Shown one piece after another: positions 28,286 to 35,755 of a stretch of 64,000 nucleotides of DNA. Under the pieces are notes generated by a model. It searched no databases, was not told where the DNA came from, and worked only from the letters and a program-made list of their open reading frames with translations. A program made the position numbers and the translations under genes. Source of the stretch: Eleftheria terrae (GTDB taxonomy: Bacteria > Pseudomonadota > Gammaproteobacteria > Burkholderiales > Burkholderiaceae_C); NCBI RefSeq assembly GCF_030419005.1, contig NZ_CP106953.1, positions 186,001 to 250,000 on the forward strand. The letters are read 5' to 3'. How positions within the stretch are numbered: the stretch's first letter is position 1; every line of letters begins with the position of its first letter.

Positions 28286-28603
28286 TCGAACGCGATCAAA
28301 GCAGAATGGAAATGGGAGAGGGTGTTCTAGAAAATATTTTCTTCCATCGTTATGCGTTTTTCTCAGATGTGATCATGCCGCTGGCCCTATAAGGCGGGAA
28401 CTGTAAGGATTAACAGAGGACAGGTAAGCTGCTGACAGCAGCGCCGCACGTGAATCGGCAGCCAGCGCAAGCGCATGACGGTGCCTCGTAAGATAAACGT
28501 CAGGTATATGGCAGAAATATTTCTGCGTCAGCTTTAGGTAAGCTGACCAGGCCTGACATAAGGAATACGCTGCTGTGCGCCGGCGCGATTCACCCCTCAC
28601 GAC
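28286..28603 (-). promoter_or_regulatory. Probable burA promoter/operator region, AT-richer, with palindromes
   Basis: About 300 bp with clearly more A+T than the surroundings and no credible gene, directly upstream of burA. It holds a perfect 16-bp palindrome GCAGAAATATTTCTGC at 28511-28526, a 12-bp palindrome GAAAATATTTTC at 28330-28341, and a dyad ACCTGT-N15-ACAGTT (minus strand, 28425-28399). A -10-like TTATAG (28392-28387) lies after the dyad. AGGTAAGCTG occurs twice, at 28422 and 28536. The half sites look somewhat like LuxR-type boxes, but the spacing is longer than a normal lux box. The transcription start is not determined. Confidence 0.4.
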
Positions 28604-28903
28604 GACCCCTTAAAAGAGCGAGCTCGCGGCCAAAGCCACGGCCTTGCGCCGACGCCAGGTTGCCGGCGCCACAGCTTCGGCGGAACAGGCGAGCTGTCTT
28701 GCCGCGTCAGCCGGTCATCCTGCGGCGCGCTATGGCGCGTCGCGATGGCAATGCACGCCCCCGGCATCAAGACGGCCACCGCTTCTCGCTGCACGTGGCC
28801 CGGCGGCGCCCGAGGCCGCCGAAAGCGGCCTTCGGGAGGGCGATCGACGACACGCCAAGGGTGCCGACGGGCGGTCACCATGTCAAAGACGATTCCCACT
28901 GAA
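28604..28903. other. Intergenic stretch without a recognisable gene
   Basis: High-GC sequence between the burA promoter region and the hexanucleotide repeat. The frames in it give Arg/Pro-rich, family-less translations on both strands. I see no gene, terminator or mobile-element end that I can support. Confidence 0.5.
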
Positions 28904-28993
<90 letters not shown>

Positions 28994-29035
28994 ACAGAGC
29001 CGCAGCCCGCTCAGGAGATCCGGCGAATCGCGCAC

Positions 29036-29079
29036 ATTCTGCAGAATATTTCTTATGTAAACTAGGATGACCATCCTAG
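29036..29079. repeat. Two short perfect inverted repeats
   Basis: ATTCTGCAGAAT (29036-29047) is a perfect 12-bp palindrome. CTAGGATG-AC-CATCCTAG (29062-29079) is an 8-bp dyad with a 2-bp loop. Both lie in a short AT-richer patch just before the transposase remnant. They may be the worn end of an insertion element or operator sites. I cannot tell which. Confidence 0.5.
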
Positions 29080-29148
29080 GGAATGGAGAAGGACCCGCCT
29101 TCGCTGTCGTCGCAAGCTTTGTGGACTGCTCCCGGTCCGGGAGCAGTC

Positions 29149-29421
29149 CACAGACAGGCTTGTCGACAGCTGGGCGTCACTCAGAGGTTCACGCGAGCGT
29201 ACCGCCCGCAAAGCAACCGCAAGGCCGAGCGATTCATCCAGTCGGCCCTGCGTGAGCGGGCCTATGGCTGCACCCACCAGAACTCCAAGCAGCGACGTTA
29301 GGCGCTTCACAGCTGGCAGCGGCACTACAACTGGCACCATCCACATCACGGCATCGGCCGCGTCGCACCCATGCCCCGCCTTCCTCCGCCAAGAGACAAC
29401 GCCTTGACAGTTCACACTTAG
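29149..29421 (+). pseudogene. IS481-family transposase, C-terminal remnant with internal stop
   Basis: The frame reads HRQACRQLGVTQ, then YRPQSNRKAERFIQSALRE and AYGCTHQNSKQRR, a TAG at 29299-29301, then LHSWQRHYNWHHPHHGIG up to TAG 29419-29421. YRPQ-N-KAERFIQ-ALREWAY and the HYNWHRPH block are hallmarks of the C-terminal part of the IS481 integrase core. The frame is kept across the internal stop. The N-terminal two thirds, with the first catalytic Asp residues, is absent. It is a dead remnant, probably left by an element that once bordered the bur cluster. Confidence 0.85.
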
Positions 29422-29532
29422 AGCGGCTAACAAAACTCTTCTGGCGTCGTTGCGCCGCCTTGCCGTACCGGTCGTACTGTCTGCGGCGGCGCGCCTAGCC
29501 AGAACCGCTGCGCTGAGTTTTGTTAGCCGCTC
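29421..29532. mobile_element. 112-bp MITE with 18-bp perfect terminal inverted repeats, TTA target duplication
   Basis: The ends are GAGCGGCTAACAAAACTC (29421-29438) and its exact reverse complement (29515-29532). A TTA lies directly outside each end (29418-29420 and 29533-29535), fitting the TNA-type duplication of IS5-group elements. It has no coding capacity. It landed precisely at the stop codon of the IS481 remnant; because TTAG is present on both sides, the stop is kept. The family link is inferred from the ends and the duplication. Confidence 0.8.
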
Positions 29533-29536
29533 TTAG

Positions 29537-29707
29537 GGCGACGGCAGCGAGAACGGCAAGGCGGACCTGGCGAGATCGCTAGAGATCATCGCCAGGCTCG
29601 CCGAGTCCGCGGCGCCGAAGCTGGGTCGGACGGAGCTCACCAGAGCCAGGGGGAAGGACCTGCCTTCCTTGGTCCCAATGTTCAACGTGACGGTGAAGGG
29701 TCAGTGA
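29537..29707 (+). pseudogene. Possible 3' end of a truncated gene
   Basis: After the MITE one frame continues open to TGA 29705-29707. Its composition is protein-like (KADLARSLEIIARLAESAA, later VPMFNVTVKG) and it has no start. It overlaps the end of the opposite-strand gene by 7 bp. I do not recognise the family. It may be the tail of a gene cut by the insertion events next to it, or chance coding. Confidence 0.3.
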
Positions 29708-29913
29708 TGCGGCTGAACCTTGCGGCGGCGGGACCACCAGAATGCGAGGCCGCCGAGAATCGCCCCTGCCGCCATGCCGGCCCAGCTGTAGGCCCACCCC
29801 TCATCGATGCTGGCATCGTTCGGCAGGATGGCCAGGGTGACAACAATGCACCCGCTGACCGCCAACACGAGGATGAGCAGCAGAGCCAGGCCGAGGGTCT
29901 TGATTCTTCCCAC
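29701..29913 (-). CDS. Small two-helix membrane protein, candidate immunity protein
   Basis: 70 residues from GTG 29913 (VGRIKTLGL); no ATG fits, and the frame further upstream overlaps the previous gene. Two hydrophobic helices are seen: LALLLILVLAVSGCIVV and WAGMAAGAILGGLAFWW, joined by an acidic loop and followed by a basic tail (RRRKVQPHH). No family is recognised. It is the last of three closely spaced genes headed by the DUF2778 gene at 30679. The location suggests a partner or immunity role, which is inference. Confidence 0.5.
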   Translation of the reverse strand: MGRIKTLGLALLLILVLAVSGCIVVTLAILPNDASIDEGWAYSWAGMAAGAILGGLAFWWSRRRKVQPHH

Positions 29914-29939
29914 GGATTCAGACGCCGGGAGCCAGCCCG

Positions 29940-30194
29940 TCAGCGAATGATGGAACGCTTCAGCCGGCTCCTGGCGAACCAGCCGAGAGCCGCAGCAATG
30001 ACCAGCGCCACGGCATCGAATGCCAGGAGGAAGGGCACGGGGCTCTCCCACTTGTCCATGTTCGTGGTCAAGCCGTAATAGGGTGGGCCGCTCCCATACG
30101 ACTCGATCAGGTTCGATACGGTGACGAACGCTGCCGCGCCGAGTACGGCAACGGCGGTGATTGCTGCGACGATTGCGGGGGCCTTACTTGCCAT
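29940..30194 (-). CDS. Small membrane protein, candidate immunity protein
   Basis: 84 residues from ATG 30194, which is 2 bp after the stop of the DUF2778 gene, so translation is probably coupled. Two hydrophobic segments are seen: IVAAITAVAVLGAAAFV near the N-terminus and FLLAFDAVALVIAAALGWF near the C-terminus. About 25 residues between them (YGSGPPYYGLTTN) probably face the periplasm. The tail is basic (ARSRLKRSIIR). The family is unknown to me. Inner-membrane proteins encoded next to peptidoglycan-targeting effectors often give self-protection, and a periplasmic loop is the right place for that. Confidence 0.55.
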   Translation of the reverse strand: MASKAPAIVAAITAVAVLGAAAFVTVSNLIESYGSGPPYYGLTTNMDKWESPVPFLLAFDAVALVIAAALGWFARSRLKRSIIR

Positions 30195-30196
30195 GG

Positions 30197-30679
30197 TCAG
30201 TAGGCGACGGACAGGGGGATGTAGCAGGACTTGCTATCGCCGAGTTCCTCGCGCAGGGCTGCGACGAAGTCGTCAATCTTGGCGTTCAAGTCGATACAGC
30301 CGGCGCTGCCCGGGACTGCGCCGCCGTGGATGAAGAAGCCGCCGCGATTGTGTGTCTTGGTCGAGGGAAGCGGATGGATGGTGAGGCGGTAGTTGCCCCA
30401 TGCGCGATACGAACCGCGGCGCCAAAAGGCGTTCGTCCACAGCTCTTCGAAGTTGATCCAGTACTCACCTTCTGGAATCGGCCCGGCGAATGCGACCTTC
30501 TGCCGATCTGCGGAGTAAGCGAACTTGCCGTTCTGGTCCGGCTTGCCGGATACGGCGGGGAAGACGCGGGTCTTCTTGCCGGACAAGGTCAAGTACGTGC
30601 CGTTGAAACGGAGCGACATCGTGGCACGCGCGCAATGCGGTACAGCGGGCCGCGCTCGCTCTTCGGTGTAGTCGGACAT
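30197..30679 (-). CDS. DUF2778 (Tlde1-like) L,D-transpeptidase-fold protein, candidate effector
   Basis: 160 residues. ATG 30679 is chosen for its GGGAGG site 6 bp upstream. The core begins LRFNGTYLTLSG, then AFAGPIPEGEYWI, and ends in the catalytic block FFIHGG (His118) and SAGCIDL (Cys128). This H...SxGCI pattern with a preceding GPIPxGxYxI strand is typical of DUF2778, which includes the Tlde1 type VI secretion effectors that cut or exchange peptidoglycan peptides. There is no signal peptide, as expected for a secretion-system effector. No secretion-system gene is in the window, so delivery is unknown. Two small membrane genes follow directly. Confidence 0.7.
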   Translation of the reverse strand: MSDYTEERARPAVPHCARATMSLRFNGTYLTLSGKKTRVFPAVSGKPDQNGKFAYSADRQKVAFAGPIPEGEYWINFEELWTNAFWRRGSYRAWGNYRLTIHPLPSTKTHNRGGFFIHGGAVPGSAGCIDLNAKIDDFVAALREELGDSKSCYIPLSVAY

Positions 30680-31088
30680 GGAGAACCTCCCATCCATCTG
30701 TTGAGCCCTAAATCATGGCCGGCGGCATCAGGCCGATTCGCTGATGTACACACTGTTTCTGCGCGCACCCCTCAACTCAGGGGTCGCTGACCAATTAGCC
30801 GTTAGCCGAAATTCGTGTACGACGTCACCCACTTTCGACGTTGGGTTCACCGATAGGTAGAGCACGGCCATCCTCGATGCGGCCGCGAATGCAGAGATGT
30901 GCTCGTCCGAGGAGGAACCGGCCGGGCTGCGGGCTTGGATCGGAATGTCGAGCCGATGTTGGTCAGCTGGACTGATCCCGGTCCGGTAGATGTGGTGAGG
31001 CGCGGCCCGGCCCCAGCACTCGGCGCCCCGGATCGTCGGGCACCGCAGACCAAGCCCCGGATGCGCGTCTGGCGGCAGCCGCCCGCCG
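30680..31088. other. Intergenic stretch without a clear gene
   Basis: About 410 bp between the effector gene and the end of the sulfur operon. One minus-strand frame (ending TGA near 30731) could encode about 47 residues starting MAVLYLSVNPTSK, but there is no ribosome site or known family. No terminator hairpin stands out. Confidence 0.4.
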
Positions 31089-32231
31089 TCATGAATACGG
31101 CGTCGGCTCCGGATACCGCCCGTCGAGCACGTGCCGCCCCAGGTCGCGCAGCTTCAGGTCAATCGGGTCGTGCAGCGTGTGCACCCGCGCGTTGCGCCAG
31201 AACCGGTCCAGGGCATGGCGGCGGGAGGTGGAGCGCGCGCCGGTCACCTCGAAGAGCTGGCTGCACACCGCCAGTGCCGCGCGGTGCGCGAGAACCTTGG
31301 CCTCGATCACCGCCACGGCCACCTCTCCCCGCTCCCGCGGTGTCAGCGCCTCGCCCCGGCCATACGCAGCCTCCAGCCGGGCGGCGGCTTGCTCCGCCAG
31401 CACCCGGGCCGGCCGGAGCTGCAGGTGCAGCTCGGCCAGGCGCTGCAGCAGGTAGGGATCGTCCGCCTCGCGCCGGGAGTCGGGCACGAAATGCAGCGCC
31501 TCGGACAAGGCGCCCTCTGCGATGCCCAGGTACAGGTGCACGAGGATCAACTGCGCGAACTGGGCACGCAGCGTGGCACGAACGCCCGGCCTGACACCCG
31601 GGGCCACCAGGATGTCCGCGCTGGGCACGCGCACCTCGTCGAAGTGCACCGTGCCGCTGTCGGTCTGCCGCTGTCCGAAGGCGTCCCAGTCTTCCTCGAT
31701 CGTCACGCCGCGCGCGCGGGACGGCACCACCCCGGTCAGGAATGTCTGCGTCGGCTCGTGCCAGGCGCTGACGGTCAGCATGTCCGAGCCGACGGAGCCC
31801 GAGCAGAAGCTCTTGGATCCATGCACCACCGCGCCGTCGCGGTCGACCTGCGCCACCGCGCGGCGATCGTTCGGATTGAGCGCATTGCCCCAGAAGAGGC
31901 CCCGCTCGATCGACCGCCCGAGCAGCCGCTGCTGCTGCTCAGCCGAACCGTAGAGCAGCACCGTGGCCAGCTGCAGGTGGTGGAAGGCAAACAGGTGCGC
32001 CAATGCGCTGTCGGCCCCGGCCAGGCGCCGCAGCGCGTCGTAGAACACCGACCAGGGCGCGCCCCAGCCGCCGTGGGCGCGTGCAATGGTGAGGCCGAGC
32101 AGCCCGCTCTCACGCAGTTGCTCGCGCTCGCGGGCAGCGTGGCCGCCGGCCAGGTCGCGTTCGGCTGCCGTCTGGCGCCATGCGGCAGCCAGCCGGTCCA
32201 CGCGAGCCTGCACCTCCTCCTGCCCCGGCAC
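31089..32231 (-). CDS. sfnB: SfnB-type acyl-CoA dehydrogenase-like flavin monooxygenase
   Basis: 380 residues from GTG 32231, which has GGGGAGG 6 bp upstream; a TTG at 32261 overlapping the previous stop is the alternative. The fold is acyl-CoA dehydrogenase-like with the sulfur-acquisition signature: [44 protein letters not shown], and the C-terminal WRNARVHTLHDPIDLKLRDLG. The catalytic Glu of true dehydrogenases is not expected in this group, which uses reduced FMN and oxygen. It is the last gene of the minus-strand operon. It is a paralogue of the gene at 41610, so the window has two SfnB-like proteins. The precise substrate is not known. Confidence 0.8.
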   Translation of the reverse strand: MPGQEEVQARVDRLAAAWRQTAAERDLAGGHAAREREQLRESGLLGLTIARAHGGWGAPWSVFYDALRRLAGADSALAHLFAFHHLQLATVLLYGSAEQQQRLLGRSIERGLFWGNALNPNDRRAVAQVDRDGAVVHGSKSFCSGSVGSDMLTVSAWHEPTQTFLTGVVPSRARGVTIEEDWDAFGQRQTDSGTVHFDEVRVPSADILVAPGVRPGVRATLRAQFAQLILVHLYLGIAEGALSEALHFVPDSRREADDPYLLQRLAELHLQLRPARVLAEQAAARLEAAYGRGEALTPRERGEVAVAVIEAKVLAHRAALAVCSQLFEVTGARSTSRRHALDRFWRNARVHTLHDPIDLKLRDLGRHVLDGRYPEPTPYS

Positions 32232-32257
32232 GGCCGCCTCCCCTCGCCCGGCCCCGC

Positions 32258-33493
32258 TCAACGCCCCGGCCCCGCGCCGATCTGCCAGACGTAGGGCGGC
32301 TCGGTGCCGTTGATGCGCCAGTCGCCGACGATGCGTTGCTTGTAGATCAGCGGGTTGTGCGACGCCACGGTGCGCGCGTTGCGCCAGTGCCGGTCGAGCG
32401 CCTTGGTGCTGCTGACCCCCGATGCCCCCAGGGTGTTGAAGAGCTCGGTGGCGGCACGCAGGATCAGCTCGGAGATCACGATCTGGCCCTGCGCCGACTC
32501 GATCTCCGCGGCGATGTTGGCCTGCCGCTCGGCCTCCACATCGTCCTGGAAACGCGCCTCATAGGCCCGCTGCGCCGGCTCGGCCGCACGCAAGGCGGTG
32601 GCCTGCGCCGCGTACACCCAGGCCGAGATCTGCCCCACCACCTGTTGCACCTGTGGATCGCGGCTCACATGGTTGGCGTTGCCGGTGGAGAAGATGCGCC
32701 TGCGCGAACGCACCTCGTGGGCCACGTCACGCTCGATGGCACGGCCGATGCCGGCCAGCGTGGCCAGGTGGAACAGCTGGTAGAAGGCGGTCTGGTACTT
32801 GAAGCGTGTCTCGAAGGGAATGAGGTTCTCGGGCTCCACCAGCGCATCCTCGTAGGTGGAGGTGCCACTGCCGGTGGTGCGCTGGCCAAAGCCGTCCCAG
32901 TCGTCGAAGTGCTGCACGCCCGGCTGATGGGTGCTGACGGCGGCAATCACGTCGGCATGGTTGTCGGCGCGGCGTGCGTACAGGTCCACCCAATCGGCGA
33001 AGATGCTCCCGGTGCTGTAGTACTTGCGACCGTCGACCACCCAGCGGCCGTCCTTGCGCGATACCTTGGTGATGACGTCACCGACCTGCACGTCGCCCAC
33101 CTCGGTCCAGGCATTGCCGACCAGGTCGCCCTTCACAAAGCGCTCGAACCAGACTGTGCGCTGCGGCCCCGGCGCTGCGTTGAGGCGGTCTTCCACGAAG
33201 GCGAAGTGGCCCCTCAGTGCCTGCACGATGTTGGAGTCGGCTTCTGCCAGCTCGATCAGCAGCTGCACCAGTTGCGGCAGCGAGGCGCCGGCGCCTCCGT
33301 GCTCGCGCGGCACTCGCACCGCGCCGAAGCCGGCTTCCTTGAGCCAGGCAATCGGCTCACGCGGCAGCTGGCGGTCGCGCTCCCGTTGCAGGGCGCCTTC
33401 GGCAATGCGCTGGAAGACGGGGCGCAAGCGCTGCGCGAGCGCCTCGGGGTCCGTGCCGGCCGAAAGCGCCGGCGGGTGGCTTGATGGGGTCAT
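32258..33493 (-). CDS. DszC-like flavin-dependent sulfur monooxygenase
   Basis: 411 residues, ATG 33493. It is an acyl-CoA dehydrogenase-fold flavoprotein of the DszC/desulfurisation type: GAVRVPREHGGAGASLPQLV, NIVQALRGHFAFVEDRL, VDGRKYYSTGS, FDDWDGFGQRTTGSGT and the C-terminal ALDRHWRNARTVASHNPLIYK. Such enzymes oxidise organosulfur compounds (thioethers, sulfoxides) with FMNH2 from a separate reductase; the msuE gene product in this operon could supply it. It lies between livF (21 bp) and the SfnB-like gene. Sulfide-to-sulfone oxidation is a reasonable inference, but the substrate size is open. Confidence 0.78.
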   Translation of the reverse strand: MTPSSHPPALSAGTDPEALAQRLRPVFQRIAEGALQRERDRQLPREPIAWLKEAGFGAVRVPREHGGAGASLPQLVQLLIELAEADSNIVQALRGHFAFVEDRLNAAPGPQRTVWFERFVKGDLVGNAWTEVGDVQVGDVITKVSRKDGRWVVDGRKYYSTGSIFADWVDLYARRADNHADVIAAVSTHQPGVQHFDDWDGFGQRTTGSGTSTYEDALVEPENLIPFETRFKYQTAFYQLFHLATLAGIGRAIERDVAHEVRSRRRIFSTGNANHVSRDPQVQQVVGQISAWVYAAQATALRAAEPAQRAYEARFQDDVEAERQANIAAEIESAQGQIVISELILRAATELFNTLGASGVSSTKALDRHWRNARTVASHNPLIYKQRIVGDWRINGTEPPYVWQIGAGPGR

Positions 33494-33514
33494 CGATGCA
33501 ATCTCCTCAAGGAC

Positions 33515-34324
33515 TCAGGCCGCGGCCTGGAAGGTTCGGATGCGGTGGGCGTCGATGAAGGACCGCCGCTGCGCGGCCTTCCCGCCCAGGTAGAAGTGCT
33601 GGATGTCGTCGCGCGCGGCAAGCTCGGGGGCCGGCCCGTGCAGGACCACGCGCCCCCCTTCCAGCAGGTAGGCATGGTGGGCACGACGCAGCGCGATGGC
33701 CGCGTTCTGCTCGGCCAGCAGGAAGCTCACGCCGTCATGCTCGTTCAAGGCACGCACGCCGTCGAAGATTTCCTGCACGATCAGCGGCGCCAGGCCCATC
33801 GACGGCTCGTCCAGCAGCACCAGCCGCGGGCGGGCCATCAAGGCCCGCCCGATCGCCACCATTTGCTGCTCGCCGCCCGACGTGACGCCCGCCGGGCTGC
33901 GCCGGCGCTCCTTCAGGCGCGGGAATCGCTCGTACACCTGCTCGAGGGCCGCTGCCAGCTCCGCCCGCCGCGGCTTGCGAACCAGCGCGCCGAGCCTGAG
34001 GTTCTCCTCGACACTGAGGTGCGGAAAGCAGTGGCGGCCCTCCAGCACATGGGACACCCCCTGCGCCACCAGCTCGTGCGCGGCCTGGCCCTGCGTCGGC
34101 CGGCCGTCGAAGTGCACGCGGCCGGCCGTCACCTCGCCTCGCTCGGCGCCCAGCAGTTGCGAGGCTGCCTTCAGCACCGTGCTCTTGCCGGCGCCGTTGG
34201 CGCCCAGCAAGGCCACGATGGCGCCGGTCGCGACCTGCAGCGACACCCCGTGCAGCGCATCGATGGCACCGCCATAGCGGACGTCGACGTCCTGCAGTTC
34301 AAGCAAGGCGGCCATGGCGATCAT
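33515..34324 (-). CDS. livF: Branched-chain-type ABC transporter ATPase LivF
   Basis: 269 residues from ATG 34324, overlapping the stop of the binding-protein gene (ATGA); ATG 34315 is also possible. Walker A is GANGAGKST, the signature is TSGGEQQMVAIGRAL, and Walker B runs into LLDEPSMGLAP. A QNAAIALRRAHHAYLLEGGRVV strand ends in the usual LivF style. The C-terminus is extended (AAQRRSFIDAHRIRTFQAAA), as in Liv ATPases of the sulfur and urea branches. With LivG, LivH, LivM and the binding protein it forms a complete importer. In this operon a small organosulfur substrate is more likely than an amino acid, by context only. Confidence 0.9.
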   Translation of the reverse strand: MIAMAALLELQDVDVRYGGAIDALHGVSLQVATGAIVALLGANGAGKSTVLKAASQLLGAERGEVTAGRVHFDGRPTQGQAAHELVAQGVSHVLEGRHCFPHLSVEENLRLGALVRKPRRAELAAALEQVYERFPRLKERRRSPAGVTSGGEQQMVAIGRALMARPRLVLLDEPSMGLAPLIVQEIFDGVRALNEHDGVSFLLAEQNAAIALRRAHHAYLLEGGRVVLHGPAPELAARDDIQHFYLGGKAAQRRSFIDAHRIRTFQAAA

Positions 34325-35676
34325 TTCCCGGCAGCGACGGCACTGCCTTCTTGCGTGCAGTCGCGCACCGCCACGCCCTTCTCCCTGGCGTACTGCAGCG
34401 ACGAGCGCTCGATGATCGGCCGCAGCAGCGCGCGGTCGGCCTGCACCCAGTCGCTCACCAGCTTCCACTGCTGCCCGTCCCACTGCTGGAAGCGCACCGC
34501 GCCGCCGCCTTCGTGGTCGCTGCAGCTCAGGCGCAGCTTCTGCACCAGACCGGTGGCACCCAGCTCCTTGAGCCGCGCGTCGTCGATGCGGATGTTCTCG
34601 AAGCCCCAGCGCACCTCCTCCCCGGTGAGCGGCCGCTTGCCAAAACGCGCCTGGGCCACCCGCAGTGCCTCCACATTCAGGATGCCGTTGACCACACCCA
34701 GGTTGTAGTAGACGTTGCCGAAGCGCTTCGGATCGGCCAGGTTGCCCTTGCCCGCGTCGACCACGTATTTCTTGATGTCCTGCAGCACCGGGAAGCCGGT
34801 GCCGGACGGATGGGTGGTGATGGCCAGGTAGCCCTTGGCGGCCTCGCCGGCCGGCGCTGCGTCGTCCTCGGAATTGCTCCAGATGTTGCCGATGATGCGA
34901 CTGGCCGGGAAACCGACCTTCTGGGCGTTCTTCAGCGCCACCGGATTCATGACACCCCAGCCGCGCAGGATCACCCAGTCGGGCTTCTCACGCCGGATCG
35001 TCAGCCACTGCGACTGCTGCTCGTTGCCGGGATGCGGCACCTCGATCTGCTGCAGTGCGAAGCCGTACTTCTGCGAGAGCAGCTCCAGCACCGGAATGGT
35101 CTCCTTGCCATACGGCGAGCCGTGGTACAGGGTGATGATCTTCCGGCCTTTCAGCCGCTCCAGCCCGCCCGCCTGCTGGCCGATGTAGTTGACGATGGCC
35201 GACACCTCGCTGTAGGGGTTCAGCTGCAAGGGGAAGACGTAGGGGAAAACGCGGCCGTCGGTCGAGTCCGTCCGGCCGTGGTTGATGGTCACCAGCGGCA
35301 GCTTGTCGGCGGCCGAGCGGTCCAGCGTCGCATAGGCGATACCGACCGACAGCGGGTTCGTGGCGGCCGCCGGCGCGCCGTTGTGTCCCTTCTTCAGGCG
35401 CTCGTAGCATTCCACGCCCTTCTCGACCACGTACTCCGTCTCGCATTCGCTCCAGGTCAGCTTGACCTGGTTGACGCCGCCGTCACGCAGGTTGACGAGC
35501 TGCAGGTAGTCGATGAAGCCGCCGAAGAAGCCGGTGCCGCCCGCGGCATACGGGCCGACCCGGTAGCTCTGCAGCGGAAAGTACTGCTCCCGGCCCTGGG
35601 CAGGGCTGGAGACGGCCCCGGCGAGCAGGGCCGCGGCAGCGACCGCCCGGGTGGCGCGGCGAAGGATGGAAGGCAT
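34321..35676 (-). CDS. Liv-type ABC transporter periplasmic substrate-binding protein
   Basis: 451 residues from ATG 35676, with AAGGAG 9 bp upstream. There is a clear signal peptide (RRATRAVAAAALLAGAVSSPAQG), then the type I periplasmic-binding fold: YAAGGTGFFGGFIDYLQLVN, VKLTWSECETEYVVEKGVE, ITLYHGSPYGKET, PDWVILRGWGVMNPVALK. The protein is longer than LivJ (about 370) and like the URO/amide-binding subgroup. The two Cys in CETEYVVEKGVEC may pair. It sits between livM and livF. The ligand is unknown; the operon suggests a sulfonate, sulfone or related compound. Confidence 0.85.
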   Translation of the reverse strand: MPSILRRATRAVAAAALLAGAVSSPAQGREQYFPLQSYRVGPYAAGGTGFFGGFIDYLQLVNLRDGGVNQVKLTWSECETEYVVEKGVECYERLKKGHNGAPAAATNPLSVGIAYATLDRSAADKLPLVTINHGRTDSTDGRVFPYVFPLQLNPYSEVSAIVNYIGQQAGGLERLKGRKIITLYHGSPYGKETIPVLELLSQKYGFALQQIEVPHPGNEQQSQWLTIRREKPDWVILRGWGVMNPVALKNAQKVGFPASRIIGNIWSNSEDDAAPAGEAAKGYLAITTHPSGTGFPVLQDIKKYVVDAGKGNLADPKRFGNVYYNLGVVNGILNVEALRVAQARFGKRPLTGEEVRWGFENIRIDDARLKELGATGLVQKLRLSCSDHEGGGAVRFQQWDGQQWKLVSDWVQADRALLRPIIERSSLQYAREKGVAVRDCTQEGSAVAAGK

Positions 35677-35755
35677 GGAATCGGGCTCCTTGTGGGTGAG
35701 TGCGGGCCAGCCGGTGCGTGTGTGGCACGCCGGTCCGGCGTCGGGTGAAAGGGAT

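Noticed and set aside
28161..28286. 42-codon N-terminal extension of burA
   Set aside because: Arg-rich, no ribosome site; ATG 28160 has GGAAGG at good spacing.
28399..28425. Calling the ACCTGT-N15-ACAGTT dyad a true lux box
   Set aside because: A lux box is about 20 bp with a central A/T pair; this dyad spans 27 bp. Kept only as a possible operator.
31089..32231. Fatty-acid beta-oxidation acyl-CoA dehydrogenase
   Set aside because: The motifs and operon match the SfnB sulfur-acquisition group, not a beta-oxidation enzyme.
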